Positions 35,024 to 44,371 are shown, counted from the stretch's first letter. The stretch: 64,000 bases of DNA from Lachnospiraceae bacterium (GCA_016286555.1 JAEETA010000011.1:1-64000), one strand, 5' to 3'. Notes: generated from the sequence alone by a model not told the origin. Numbers and translations are program-made.

Positions 35024-35056
35024 CAACAGACAGCCGATGGAAAGGGCTGTCTGTTG
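35024..35056 (-). terminator. Probable terminator after the 56-residue gene
   Basis: A 12-base perfect stem (35024-35035 with 35045-35056, 9-base loop) lies 10 bases beyond the stop codon. On the minus strand it is followed by TTCTGTGTTCTCC, T-rich but without a continuous run, so efficiency is uncertain. Confidence 0.55.
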
Positions 35057-35066
35057 CAATTGACCG

Positions 35067-35237
35067 TTATTGAGATACTTTCTCATCTGCTGAGGATGCG
35101 GCAATGGCGTTCTTACTCGCCTTCTTCTTTGCCGTGATCCGGCCTACCGCAAATCCGGCAGTGCCGACGATGACGATGATCACCATCAGCAAAACATAAC
35201 TGAGGAACGTATTAAAGAACAAAGCAAAATTAACCAT
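35067..35237 (-). CDS. 56-residue single-pass membrane protein
   Basis: A small open frame with a near-perfect ribosome site, GGAGGAATCAAC, five to seven bases before the ATG. The product begins MVNFALFFNTFLSYVLLMVI, has one hydrophobic span at about residues 5-32 ending in a glycine-rich GTAGFAVG, and then a basic then acidic cytoplasmic-type tail (RITAKKKASKN, DEKVSQ). It has a promoter with 17-base spacing and a hairpin behind it, so it is a self-contained unit. Not a family I recognise; the gene may be overlooked by automatic annotation. Confidence 0.72.
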   Translation of the reverse strand: MVNFALFFNTFLSYVLLMVIIVIVGTAGFAVGRITAKKKASKNAIAASSADEKVSQ

Positions 35238-35286
35238 GTTGATTCCTCCAAAATAACGCAGTCAGAAAAACCAAATCCTGCAGATA

Positions 35287-35315
35287 AGTATACCAAAAAA
35301 CTTAAGTTTCTTCAA
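35287..35315 (-). promoter_or_regulatory. Promoter of the 56-residue membrane protein
   Basis: Minus-strand -35 TTGAAG (35310-35315) and -10 TATACT (35287-35292), 17 bases apart. The -35 lies inside the last codons of the MutS-like gene. Confidence 0.75.
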
Positions 35316-36981
35316 GGGATTGGGAGAGTTTTTCGGCTCGCAAAACAAGGCTTTCCGGGAACTCACACTGCCGCAGGAGCAATATGGCGTTTTTGGTGGT
35401 GGCAGGGCCGGGAAGCAGCTCGTAGGAGAAGGAAATATCCTTTCCTTCCAGCTTTTCCTCGAAGTGGTAATTCTCCATGGAATCCTTCAGGTATTCCGTC
35501 AGTTCCCGATCATGGGTGGCTGCAAATACCAGGATCCGGCGCTGTGCCATCTCCCGCAGGATCTCGGTGGAAGCGGCGATGCGCTCCGCCGTATTGGTTC
35601 CCCGGAGTACTTCATCCACAAAGCAAAGGACGGGACGCCCCTCGCTTTCCGAAGCATCCAGGATCCGCTTGATGGCCTTGATCTCCACCATGAAGTAGCT
35701 GTCGCCCCCTGCCAGATCGTCGGTCAGGGCAATGGAGGAATAGATCCGGAAAAATGGTGCTTCGTAACGGGTTGCCAGGGCGGTATGAATGGTCTGAGCA
35801 AGTACTGCATTCAAAGCCACCATCCGCAGGAAGGTGGACTTTCCGCTGGCATTGGAGCCGGTGATGAGGATTCCTTTGTTCGTGGTGATGCTTCCCCTTA
35901 CCGGATGCTTTAACAGATAATGATATCCTCCCTCCAGGCGGATCTCCGGATGGTCAGAATCCGAAAATTCGGGCTTGCACCAGCCGTTACGAAGAGAAGC
36001 ACGAAATGCCGCAACGGCAACGCCCGCATCCAGTCTTCCCACGGTGTGCAGCAGGTTCAGAAGCAGTTCCTTTTTTCCGGAAAACAGGATCATCACCTTT
36101 CGATAGGCGATGAGATCCAGGTGGAATAAGAGGTTCAGATACGAGATCAGTACCTCAACAGGACCGGAGCCGGAGCCCAGCATCTGCCCTCCTTCGGAGC
36201 TCTTCAGCACAAAAGACCCCGCACCGTCGGCGGATTTTAAGGTTTCATACCCGTTTTTCAAGATCTCCTGCTCTGGAGAGATCTGTGTAAAGGACAGATC
36301 CGAGATTTCCTTACAGCTTCGGATCAGTCGCACCAGATAGGAAAGCCCCGTCAGATAAGGCAGGACCTTAGCCTTCCCGGAAAAATAGGTGAAGACCTGA
36401 TATGCGATGAGGGCCAGCATCAGCCCAACACCCAAAGGCGCCTGAAAGAAACAGATCACGAGAAATACAGGGTACAGTACCAGAGGGATGATCTCCTTAA
36501 CGGCGGATGTCTTCTCTCCTCCCGTAATGTACTCCAGATAATCGCCCAGAGAATACTCCCCGGGGAATCCCAGATCTTTCAAAAGGAGCATCAGCTCCGT
36601 GCGCTCTGTGGGGCGTTTTGCAAAGGCAGTGGCAAGGAACTCTTCCTCTTCCAGTTCTGCTACGGAAAACCCGGTCTCATGCAGCGCATAGTAGAGGTAT
36701 TCCTCTCCTGCAGCACAGCAGCAGGTATTGATCCGCTCATAGACCCGGTCCATGTCCAGGTCTTTCCAGGTGATCTCATCCAGAGGCTGTTTCAGGGTAT
36801 GTCTGCCCAGAGCGTCCTCCAGGGATTTTTTTCTCTTCGCGGAAAAGACCTCCGAGCTTCCTTCTTCGCCGAAGGATGCCAGGAGGCTCTGCCGCAACTT
36901 ATCTCTTTTGGCCCGCTGGGCCCCCTGAAACCTTACGGTCAGGAGTCCCAGCAGGATCACTATACATAAAACAGTTTTCAT
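35302..36981 (-). CDS. Membrane-anchored MutS-family ATPase without mismatch domain
   Basis: 559 residues. The C-terminal third is a MutS-type ATPase: TGSNASGKST at 374-382, DDLAGGDSYFMVEIKAI, VLCFVDEVLRGTN and ATHDRELT. The mismatch-binding and connector domains of MutS are absent. Instead there is one hydrophobic stretch at residues 3-17 and a longer one at 164-200 (likely two spans), so it is membrane bound. Related proteins are widespread in Clostridia; no function is established. Four bases separate it from the permease gene, and its ribosome site is poor, suggesting coupling. Confidence 0.86.
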   Translation of the reverse strand: MKTVLCIVILLGLLTVRFQGAQRAKRDKLRQSLLASFGEEGSSEVFSAKRKKSLEDALGRHTLKQPLDEITWKDLDMDRVYERINTCCCAAGEEYLYYALHETGFSVAELEEEEFLATAFAKRPTERTELMLLLKDLGFPGEYSLGDYLEYITGGEKTSAVKEIIPLVLYPVFLVICFFQAPLGVGLMLALIAYQVFTYFSGKAKVLPYLTGLSYLVRLIRSCKEISDLSFTQISPEQEILKNGYETLKSADGAGSFVLKSSEGGQMLGSGSGPVEVLISYLNLLFHLDLIAYRKVMILFSGKKELLLNLLHTVGRLDAGVAVAAFRASLRNGWCKPEFSDSDHPEIRLEGGYHYLLKHPVRGSITTNKGILITGSNASGKSTFLRMVALNAVLAQTIHTALATRYEAPFFRIYSSIALTDDLAGGDSYFMVEIKAIKRILDASESEGRPVLCFVDEVLRGTNTAERIAASTEILREMAQRRILVFAATHDRELTEYLKDSMENYHFEEKLEGKDISFSYELLPGPATTKNAILLLRQCEFPESLVLRAEKLSQSLEET

Positions 36982-36984
36982 GAA

Positions 36985-38328
36985 TTAAAGGAAAATATAC
37001 TTCAAAACAAAGAGCACTGCCAGAATGTACATCAACGGAGCGACCTTCTTGCCCTTGCCTGCGCAGAGGTTCAGGATCACGTAAGAGATAACGCCTACAG
37101 CGATGCCGTCGGAAATGCTGTACAGGATGGGCATGGTCAGCATTGCCAGGAATGCGGGGATTGCTTCGCAACCGTCCTCAAAGTTGATGTCCTTCACTGC
37201 GGTAACCATCAGGAAGCCCACGAAGATCAGAGCGGGTGCGGTTGCGAAGGAAGGGATGGCAATGAAGAGAGGAGCCAGCACGATGGAGACCAGGAACAGA
37301 AGTCCGGTGACCACGGATGCCAGACCGGTGCGTCCGCCTTCGGAAACGCCGGAGGAGCTCTCTACGAAAGTGGTGGTGGTAGAGGTACCGAGGATAGCGC
37401 CTGCGCTGGTAGCGACGGCGTCAGCCAGCAGTGCCTGCTTGATGCGGGGAAGCTTGCCTTCGCTGTCCAGCATCTTTGCCTTGTCTGCACATCCGATGAG
37501 GGTGCCCAGAGTATCAAAGACGTCAACGAACAGGAAGGAAAGCATGATCACGATGAAGTCCAGAACCTTTACATTTGCAAAAGCATCTGCGCTGAAGCAT
37601 GCACCGAAGGTCTCTCCGATGGCACCGATCTGGATGCCGGTCCAGGAAGGAAGCACGCTGGGGCCGGTGTAGAGGCCGGTGAGCTGAGCGATGATGCCCA
37701 GGATCCAGGTAGCAACGATGCCGATGAGGATGGCACCCTTCACTCTCTTGGTGTAAAGAACAGCGATGATCATCACACCGATGAGTGCAAGCAGTGCAGC
37801 GATGCCGGTGTTTGCCATATCGGACTTGAAGCTGATCAGGGTCACCAGGGTAGCGTCGGAATTCACAACGATTCCGCCGTTCTGCAGTCCGATGAAGGCC
37901 ACGAACAGACCGATACCTACGGAAACGCCCTTCTTCAGCTGAAGAGGGATGGCATTGAAGATGGCCTCTCTGATGTTGGTCACGGACAGAACGATGAAGA
38001 CCAGACCTTCAACAAAAACGGCAAACAGAGCGAACTGCCAGGTGTAGCCCATGCCCAGGACAACGGTGTAAGCGAAGTACGCATTCAGGCCCAGTCCGGG
38101 AGCAAGTGCAAAGGGATAATTTGCCAGGAAGGCCATCAGGAAGGTTCCGATAAAGGAAGCCAAAGCGGTGGCGATCAGCACGGCGTTGGGATTCATTCCG
38201 GAAGCGGAAAGAATCGAGGGGTTGACGGCAAGAATGTACGCCATAGCCATAAAGGTGGTTAACCCGGCAATGACCTCAGTCTTGACGTCAGTTTTGTTTT
38301 CCTTCAAATGGAAAAACTGTTCTAACAT
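36985..38328 (-). CDS. NCS2 family purine permease (AzgA/PbuG type)
   Basis: A 447-residue transporter with 12-14 membrane segments. It has the AzgA-type features EVIAGLTTFMAMAYILAVNP, FALAPGLGLNAYFAY, the motif SSGVSEGGRTGLASVVTGLL and VDVFDTLGTLIGCA. These proteins import guanine, hypoxanthine or adenine with protons; the exact base cannot be told from sequence. It lies directly beside MTA deaminase, cytidine deaminase and purine nucleoside phosphorylase, a purine/pyrimidine salvage group. Confidence 0.9.
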   Translation of the reverse strand: MLEQFFHLKENKTDVKTEVIAGLTTFMAMAYILAVNPSILSASGMNPNAVLIATALASFIGTFLMAFLANYPFALAPGLGLNAYFAYTVVLGMGYTWQFALFAVFVEGLVFIVLSVTNIREAIFNAIPLQLKKGVSVGIGLFVAFIGLQNGGIVVNSDATLVTLISFKSDMANTGIAALLALIGVMIIAVLYTKRVKGAILIGIVATWILGIIAQLTGLYTGPSVLPSWTGIQIGAIGETFGACFSADAFANVKVLDFIVIMLSFLFVDVFDTLGTLIGCADKAKMLDSEGKLPRIKQALLADAVATSAGAILGTSTTTTFVESSSGVSEGGRTGLASVVTGLLFLVSIVLAPLFIAIPSFATAPALIFVGFLMVTAVKDINFEDGCEAIPAFLAMLTMPILYSISDGIAVGVISYVILNLCAGKGKKVAPLMYILAVLFVLKYIFL

Positions 38329-38383
38329 CTTTTAACTCCTCCTTGCGGATTTTTATTCGCCCGTAAGCCCGGCGTCGGCTATA

Positions 38384-39691
38384 TCAAAGCGAAGCGAAGA
38401 TACGCTTTGCTCTGACTTCACATTTTTGAATGATGGAGTCTGCGGATTCTCCGATGAAATACTCTCCGTCCTTGTAAAGGATCCTTCCGCCGATCATGGT
38501 CAGGCGCACATTCTCCCTGCTCCCGGAATAGACCAGATTCTTGGGGATGTGGTGTTCAGGCAGCATGTTGGGCGCCTTCAGATCCACCAGGATCAGGTCT
38601 GCCAGTTTGCCCTGGCTCAGACAGTCTGCGGATTCCAGGCCCATGGCCTTCGCATTTCCCGCAACGGCCATGGAAAGGATCCGGTCTGCGGGGATGCAGG
38701 CAGCGTCCTCTTCCCTGAGCTTAGCCAGAACGGCAGTCAGGTAGATTTCCCGCCACATGTCCAGACAATTGTTGCTGGCGGCGCCGTCGGTACCAATGCC
38801 CACATTGATGCCGGCATCCAGGAACGCTTTGATGGGAGCAATGCCGCTGGCCAGCTTGCAGTTGGAAGCCGGATTGGTGATGACGGAAACGCCCCGTTCC
38901 TTCAGGATTCGGATATCATCCTCGTCCACGTGCACGCAGTGGTAACCGCCTCCGCCGTAGTCGAACATACCGATGCTGTCCAGGTAAGCCACGGGGGACA
39001 TGCCGGTGGTCTCAATACACTGCTCCACCTCTTTCTTCGTCTCGGAAAGGTGGGTGAAAACAGGTGCCTTCATGGCTTTGGCAGCTTCTGCCAACGCTTT
39101 CAGCTTTTCTGCTGAGGTAGTATATTCCGCATGGAATCCCAGGCGGTAACCAATGAGGGGGTTGATATGATTTAAGGTTTCAAACTCCCTTAAGGTCTGT
39201 TCCTGGGACGATGTAAAGTCGTTGAGCCCACTGGTCAATACGCAGCGGAAGCCTGAATCCATGCAGGCCTGGGCTACCACCGGCGGATTGATATACATAT
39301 CGAAGATGGAAGTGGTACCGCCGGAAAGATATTCCAGAATGGCCAGTCTGGCAAAATCATAAATATCATCCGGCGTCAGCTTTTCTTCGTTGGGGAACAC
39401 ATCCTCGTTTAACCAGTCCTGCAGCGGTTTGTCATCCGCCAAAGAACGCAGGAAGGTCATGGGAGAATGGGTATGACCGTTTTTCAGGCCCGGCATCAGA
39501 AGGTCATTGCCGCAATCGATCTCCAGGTCCCAATGGAGGTTCGGCAGGAAGTGTTCGGCATAAAGCTTCTGCAGAAGGGTATCCTCTGCCACCTGAGCAA
39601 TCCGGTCGTCCTTGATCCAGACTTCGCCGTGGAAGATCTCTCTTCCGGGCTCCATGGTATAGACGCGAGCATTGTAAAAACGGATATTCAT
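38384..39691 (-). CDS. mtaD: MTA/SAH deaminase-type amidohydrolase
   Basis: 435 residues of the amidohydrolase superfamily. Metal and catalytic residues are in LMPGLKNGHTHSPM (HxH), HAEYT, FTHLSETKKEVE, YHCVHVDEDD and GIGTDGAASNN. This matches the 5'-methylthioadenosine/S-adenosylhomocysteine deaminase family, but related deaminases for other bases exist, so substrate is probable rather than certain. The salvage neighbours punA and cdd agree. The ATG follows GGAGGTATCGGT. Confidence 0.84.
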   Translation of the reverse strand: MNIRFYNARVYTMEPGREIFHGEVWIKDDRIAQVAEDTLLQKLYAEHFLPNLHWDLEIDCGNDLLMPGLKNGHTHSPMTFLRSLADDKPLQDWLNEDVFPNEEKLTPDDIYDFARLAILEYLSGGTTSIFDMYINPPVVAQACMDSGFRCVLTSGLNDFTSSQEQTLREFETLNHINPLIGYRLGFHAEYTTSAEKLKALAEAAKAMKAPVFTHLSETKKEVEQCIETTGMSPVAYLDSIGMFDYGGGGYHCVHVDEDDIRILKERGVSVITNPASNCKLASGIAPIKAFLDAGINVGIGTDGAASNNCLDMWREIYLTAVLAKLREEDAACIPADRILSMAVAGNAKAMGLESADCLSQGKLADLILVDLKAPNMLPEHHIPKNLVYSGSRENVRLTMIGGRILYKDGEYFIGESADSIIQKCEVRAKRIFASL

Positions 39692-39714
39692 ACCGATACC
39701 TCCATCACTTTTTT

Positions 39715-40149
39715 TCAGCTCTCGGCAGACTTCATGGAATCTGCGGAAAAGCTGTGGGCCAAAAGTTCGGAAAGCGGGAATTCCTGATAATCTGCTTCGG
39801 AAAGGGCCACGATGACAGGCATATCGGCGCTGCCAAATTCCGACATCACCTGCCTGCAGATGCCGCAGGGCCAGGCGTAATCGCTGGGATCCTCTCCTAC
39901 AGGTGCTCCGCAGACCGCCACAGCGGAAAGTTTCCGGTGTCCTTCACTCACAGCCTTGAAAATGGCGGTGCGCTCCGCACAATTGGTGGCGCCGTAGGAG
40001 GAATTCTCGATGTTGCATCCTCCGTAGACAGTGCCGTCTTCCGTCAGCACCGCTGCGCCCACAGCATAGTGGGAATAGGGGACATAGGAATACTCCCGCA
40101 TGGAAAGGGCCTTGCGGATAAGTTCCGCTCTCTGATCATCCGTGATCAT
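39715..40149 (-). CDS. cdd: Cytidine deaminase
   Basis: 144 residues; zinc-dependent conversion of (deoxy)cytidine to uridine. The zinc cysteines and catalytic glutamate are in CAERTAIFKAV and PCGICRQVMSEF, with the substrate-binding NIENSSYGATNCAE. Start overlaps the punA stop by four bases. Confidence 0.96.
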   Translation of the reverse strand: MITDDQRAELIRKALSMREYSYVPYSHYAVGAAVLTEDGTVYGGCNIENSSYGATNCAERTAIFKAVSEGHRKLSAVAVCGAPVGEDPSDYAWPCGICRQVMSEFGSADMPVIVALSEADYQEFPLSELLAHSFSADSMKSAES

Positions 40150-40988
40150 GCAAGTACCTCCTCACCGAAAGCCTTGATGGATGCGTTCAGCAGTCTGGTA
40201 AAGCGAGGCGCCGCTTCATCGGCAGCTTCCTGGACTTCCTTGTGATTCAGCTCTCCTGCGCTCAATCCTGCAGCCAGATTGCTGATGCAGGAAATGCCGC
40301 AGATCTCCAGCCCGGCATGTCTTGCAGCAATGGCTTCCACCACGGTGCTCATACCTACTGCGTCTACGCCGAGGGAACGAAGTGCCTTGATCTCGGCGGG
40401 GGATTCATAGCTGGGTCCCGTGAGCTGAGCGTAAACACCGGAGAACAACGGAACATCCGATGCTTTTGCTTCCCGTTCGATGATGGCTGACAGGCGCTTG
40501 GAATACACCTCGCTCATGTCGGGGAAGCGGGTGCCGATCTCCTCGGGATTGGGTCCGATGAGGGGATTGGGCACAAAGAATGAAATGTGATCCCGGAGCA
40601 TCATCAGGCTTCCGGGTTTAAAATCGGGATTCAGGCCGCCTGCCGCATTGGTCAGGAACAGGATCTTCGCTCCCAGCATCTTCATGAGACGCACGGGAAG
40701 CACCACATCCGTCATGGAATAGCCTTCGTAGTAATGAACACGGCCTTTCATGCATACCAGCTTCACACCTCCCAGAGTGCCGAAGATGAATTTGCCACTG
40801 TGGCCGGGAACGGTGGAAACAGGGAATCCGGGGATCTTGTCATAAGAAAGCTCTGCAGCCACTTCGATCTGATCGGCATAGTCGCCGAGACCGGAACCCA
40901 GGATCAGAGCCACCTGAGGCTCAAAATCCACCTGCTCTTTCACTGCCTGCACGCATGCTTTCAGTTTGGTCGTAATCTCTTCTGCCAT
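40146..40988 (-). CDS. punA: Purine nucleoside phosphorylase
   Basis: 280 residues of the trimeric PNP family. It releases purine bases from nucleosides with phosphate. Visible motifs: LILGSGLGD at the N terminus, GHSGKFIFG, MKGRVHYYEGY, LTNAAGGLNPDF, and the specificity region YAQLTGPSYESPAE then GMSTVVEAI and ISNLAAG. Start behind AAGGAGATCC. It is followed by cdd and mtaD in one transcript. Confidence 0.95.
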   Translation of the reverse strand: MAEEITTKLKACVQAVKEQVDFEPQVALILGSGLGDYADQIEVAAELSYDKIPGFPVSTVPGHSGKFIFGTLGGVKLVCMKGRVHYYEGYSMTDVVLPVRLMKMLGAKILFLTNAAGGLNPDFKPGSLMMLRDHISFFVPNPLIGPNPEEIGTRFPDMSEVYSKRLSAIIEREAKASDVPLFSGVYAQLTGPSYESPAEIKALRSLGVDAVGMSTVVEAIAARHAGLEICGISCISNLAAGLSAGELNHKEVQEAADEAAPRFTRLLNASIKAFGEEVLA

Positions 40989-41012
40989 GGATCTCCTTTC
41001 CGAAGGATCCGC

Positions 41013-42233
41013 TTAGAAAGCCACCTTCTTAAAGCTCTTCTTACCGCGCTTTACCAGGATGCCGTCCTTCAGATCTTCCTTGGTGTAGCTGGTCTTGATA
41101 TCCGTCACCTTCTCATTTTCTACGGTGACGCCGCCCTGCTCAACGGCTCTGCGGGCTTCACTTCTGGAAGCGGTCAGTCCGCTGGCGGTGAGGATCTGCA
41201 GGATATCGATGACTCCGTCTCTGAAGTCTTCTTCTTTCAGGTTGAACACGGGAACATCTCCCTCGCCGGCACCACCTGCGAAGAGTGCCTGTGCACCTGC
41301 TTTCGCCTTATCTGCTTCCTCAGTACCGTGCACCATGCTGGTGAGTTCGTAAGCAAGGATCTCCTTAGCCTCGTTCAGCTTGGATCCTTCCCAATTGTTC
41401 ATCTCACGGATCTGCTCCATGGGAAGGAAGGTCAGCATACGGATGCACTTCAGAACGTCAGCGTCACCCACATTTCTCCAGTACTGGTAGAAATCGAAGG
41501 GGCTGGTCTTATTGGGATCAAGCCAGACTGCATTTCCTGCGGTCTTACCCATCTTCTTGCCTTGGGAATCAGTCAGCAGGGTAATGGTCATGCAGTGTGC
41601 ATCCTTGCCCAGCTTCTTACGGATCAGCTCGGTACCGCCCAGCATGTTGCTCCACTGATCGTCTCCGCCGAACTCCATATTACAGCCGTACTTCTGGAAC
41701 ATGTAGTAGAAGTCGTAGGACTGCATGATCATGTAGTTGAACTCCAGGAAGCTGAGTCCCTTCTCCATACGCTGCTTGTAGCACTCTGCCCGAAGCATGT
41801 TGTTAACGGAGAAGCATGCGCCTACTTCCCTTAAGAGGTCAACATAGTTCAGCTCCAGCAGCCAGTCGGCATTGTTGACCATCATGGCCTTGCCTTCGCC
41901 GAACTCGATGAAACGCTCCATCTGCCGCTTGAAGCATTCCGCATTGTGATCAATGTCTTCTCTGGTGAGCATCTTTCTCATGTCGGTGCGTCCTGTGGGA
42001 TCACCGATCATGGTGGTACCGCCGCCGATGAGGGCGATGGGCTTGTTGCCTGCCATCTGCAGTCTCTTCATGAGGGTCAGTGCCATGAAATGGCCTGCAG
42101 TAAGGCTGTCTGCGGTACAGTCAAAACCGATGTAAAAGGTTGCCTTTCCGTTGTTGATCATGTCACGGATCAGGTCCGCATCGGTGAGCTGAGCCAGGAG
42201 TCCGCGCTCCTGTAATTCTTCAAAAATCTGCAT
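41013..42233 (-). CDS. tyrS: Tyrosyl-tRNA synthetase
   Basis: 406 residues. Class I features are a HIGH-like TADSLTAGHF and the KMSKS-like KKMGKTAGN; tyrosine pocket YIGFDCTADS and DQWSN are present. The C-terminal S4 domain (SRSEARRAVEQGGVTVE) binds tRNA-Tyr. The ATG at 42233 follows AAGGA; upstream in-frame codons were excluded. No T-box leader was found in the 117 bases before it. Confidence 0.95.
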   Translation of the reverse strand: MQIFEELQERGLLAQLTDADLIRDMINNGKATFYIGFDCTADSLTAGHFMALTLMKRLQMAGNKPIALIGGGTTMIGDPTGRTDMRKMLTREDIDHNAECFKRQMERFIEFGEGKAMMVNNADWLLELNYVDLLREVGACFSVNNMLRAECYKQRMEKGLSFLEFNYMIMQSYDFYYMFQKYGCNMEFGGDDQWSNMLGGTELIRKKLGKDAHCMTITLLTDSQGKKMGKTAGNAVWLDPNKTSPFDFYQYWRNVGDADVLKCIRMLTFLPMEQIREMNNWEGSKLNEAKEILAYELTSMVHGTEEADKAKAGAQALFAGGAGEGDVPVFNLKEEDFRDGVIDILQILTASGLTASRSEARRAVEQGGVTVENEKVTDIKTSYTKEDLKDGILVKRGKKSFKKVAF

Positions 42234-42350
42234 TTCTTTATCCTTCTTTCGTATTGATCTCGTGTTTTGGGTTTTGTTCTCAGTTACGGTATCGTACACG
42301 AGTCCATACGGCGATCTTAATTGCCATAGTCTTACATCCTTACATTCATG

Positions 42351-43556
42351 TTATCTTCCGGGTGCCATCAGCTGGGTCATGGCTCTGTTCAGGCCGTCCA
42401 CCGTCAGTTTGTACATGGGGAACATCTCCTTCACTGCGGTCTCCGCCTCTCTCCAGGGTGCGTGTCCCGGAGCCATTTTGGGGTTTAGCCAAACCACCCG
42501 TTTATAATGTCGTTTTACCAGTTTCAACCATTCGTAACCGCTTAATCCTCCGTTGGAGCCGCGGTAATTGCCGGTGTCGGAATAAAGTTCCTCGGGTGCC
42601 ATGGCAGCGTCACCGATGATCAGCACCTTATAATCACTGTCCAGGTTCCGAAACATCCATTCCGTCTCCACCCAGTCGCCGTTCTCGCATTCCGGGGTCT
42701 TATAGACATGGTCGTAAATGCAATTGTGGAAATAATAGCATTTTACGTCCTTGTAATGGTTGGATTTGTTTACGGCCTGGAACAGATCGTTCAGCAGTGC
42801 CGAATAAGGGATCATGGTGCCGCCGCTGTCCATGAGCAGCAGGAGCTTCACTGAGTTCTTCCTGGGCTTTCTCATCTGGATCTGCAGATAGCCGCCGTTC
42901 TGGCAGGTCTTATCTACGGTCCTGTCGATGTCCAGCTCCGATTCCGGAATGTCCAGTCTGGAAGAAAACTGACGGAGTCTGCGGAATGCCAGCTGGAACT
43001 GGCGGTTCGTCATGACTCTGTCGTCCCGGAAGTCACGATACTTTCTGACACCGATGACAGAAAATGCGGACTGGTAACCGGTCTGGCCGCCAACACGGAC
43101 ACCACCCACATTACCGCCCATATTTCCGAAGGAAGTCTTTCCCATGGTGCCTATCCAGAAACTTCCGCCGTTGTGCTCGGAATCCTGATCCTTCAGACGC
43201 TGCCGGAATTTCTCCTCCACGTCCTCTTTATCGATCATGATATCCTCGGTCTGGTTCAGATGGTGTCTGGCCTCTTCGTGAGCCAGCTCCATCATATCGG
43301 ATTTGTCCAGCCAGCGGAGCATCTGCGCTCCCACTTCAGTCTCGTGCTGAACTGCTTTGAAGGTCTCTTCAAAGGCAGCGTCGTACTTATCATAATCCGT
43401 TTCGGATTTGATCAGGATCATGCGGGCAACATAATAGAACCGGGTGAGGGATCCGCCGCAGAGGCCGCTGTCCAGAGCTTTCTGCAGGTCCAGCCACTCG
43501 CCCAGACTGACATTTACGCCGTTTTTCTTTAAAGAATCAAAGAATTTGATAAACAT
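42351..43556 (-). CDS. CoxE-like von Willebrand A-domain protein
   Basis: 401 residues. The C-terminal half is a VWA domain with LLLLMDSGGTM, a variant MIDAS motif, and RVVWLNPKMAP at its end. The N-terminal half is helical (FDSLKKNGVNVSLGEWLDL, HEEARHHLNQTED). VWA proteins of this kind work with MoxR AAA ATPases in assembling metal or protein complexes; the MoxR partner overlaps it by one base. No client enzyme is encoded next to them, so the target is unknown. Confidence 0.85.
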   Translation of the reverse strand: MFIKFFDSLKKNGVNVSLGEWLDLQKALDSGLCGGSLTRFYYVARMILIKSETDYDKYDAAFEETFKAVQHETEVGAQMLRWLDKSDMMELAHEEARHHLNQTEDIMIDKEDVEEKFRQRLKDQDSEHNGGSFWIGTMGKTSFGNMGGNVGGVRVGGQTGYQSAFSVIGVRKYRDFRDDRVMTNRQFQLAFRRLRQFSSRLDIPESELDIDRTVDKTCQNGGYLQIQMRKPRKNSVKLLLLMDSGGTMIPYSALLNDLFQAVNKSNHYKDVKCYYFHNCIYDHVYKTPECENGDWVETEWMFRNLDSDYKVLIIGDAAMAPEELYSDTGNYRGSNGGLSGYEWLKLVKRHYKRVVWLNPKMAPGHAPWREAETAVKEMFPMYKLTVDGLNRAMTQLMAPGR

Positions 43557-44371
43557 CAGTGGATTCCGCCGTGTCTGATAATCTCCAGGTCTTCGTCCTT
43601 CTTGATCACAACCCCTACGAAAGGAAGCTCGGCGCGGATACGGTCTGCGCTGATGCCCCCGATCTGCAGGGCATTTACCCAGTCAATGAGTTCGGAAGTG
43701 CTGGGCTTTTTCCGGATGTCCCGGATCTCACGGATGGCATAGAACACATCCATGGCTTCTTTCAGAAGGTTCGCTTCCACATCGGGATAATGGACTCTCA
43801 CGATCTCTTCCATGAGCTCCGGTCCCGGGAAGTCGATATAATGGAAAATGCAACGGCGAAGGAAGGCATCGGGAAGCTCCTTCTCCGCATTGGAGGTGAT
43901 GATCACGATGGGGCGATGCTTTGCCTTTACGGTGCGATGGGTCTCGCCGATGTAGAACTCCATCCGGTCCAGCTCCCACAGCAGGTCGTTGGGGAACTCC
44001 AGGTCAGCCTTGTCGATCTCGTCGATCAGTAGCACCACCTGTTCCTCGCTGTCGAAGGCTTCTCCCAACTTGCCCAACTTGATGTATTTTGCGATATCGT
44101 CCACGCCGCTCTCGCCGAACTGGCCGTCATAGAGTCTCTGGATGGTATCGTAGATATAGAGACCATCCTGAGCCTTGGTGGTGGACTTGATGTTCCAGAC
44201 GATGAGGCGCATGCCAAGATTGTCTGCAACCGCCTGAGCCAGCTGAGTCTTACCGGTACCGGGCTCACCCTTGATCAGAAGGGGCTTCTCAAGCGCCATG
44301 GCAATGTTCACGCTGTCCAGCAGTTCGTTGCTCGCCACATAATCTTTGGTTCCTTGAAATTCGTTCGCCAT
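43556..44371 (-). CDS. MoxR-family AAA ATPase
   Basis: 271 residues. Walker A is IKGEPGTGKTQLAQ; Walker B is VVLLIDEIDKAD; sensor 1 is VIITSNAEKELP and the arginine finger region LPDAFLRRCIFHYIDFP follows. The start was set at ATG 44371 (MANEF); 16 upstream in-frame residues lack a ribosome site. MoxR proteins act as chaperones together with a VWA partner, encoded directly downstream. Confidence 0.9.
   Translation of the reverse strand: MANEFQGTKDYVASNELLDSVNIAMALEKPLLIKGEPGTGKTQLAQAVADNLGMRLIVWNIKSTTKAQDGLYIYDTIQRLYDGQFGESGVDDIAKYIKLGKLGEAFDSEEQVVLLIDEIDKADLEFPNDLLWELDRMEFYIGETHRTVKAKHRPIVIITSNAEKELPDAFLRRCIFHYIDFPGPELMEEIVRVHYPDVEANLLKEAMDVFYAIREIRDIRKKPSTSELIDWVNALQIGGISADRIRAELPFVGVVIKKDEDLEIIRHGGIH

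Noticed and set aside
38329-38383. Possible purine riboswitch before the purine permease gene
   Set aside because: Only 55 bases between genes, with a ribosome site and a weak GC hairpin; no aptamer helices or conserved loop sequences.
42234-42350. Possible T-box leader before tyrS
   Set aside because: The 117-base gap is too short for a standard T-box and lacks the conserved T-box sequence and any terminator; a 15-codon frame present there has no conservation evidence.
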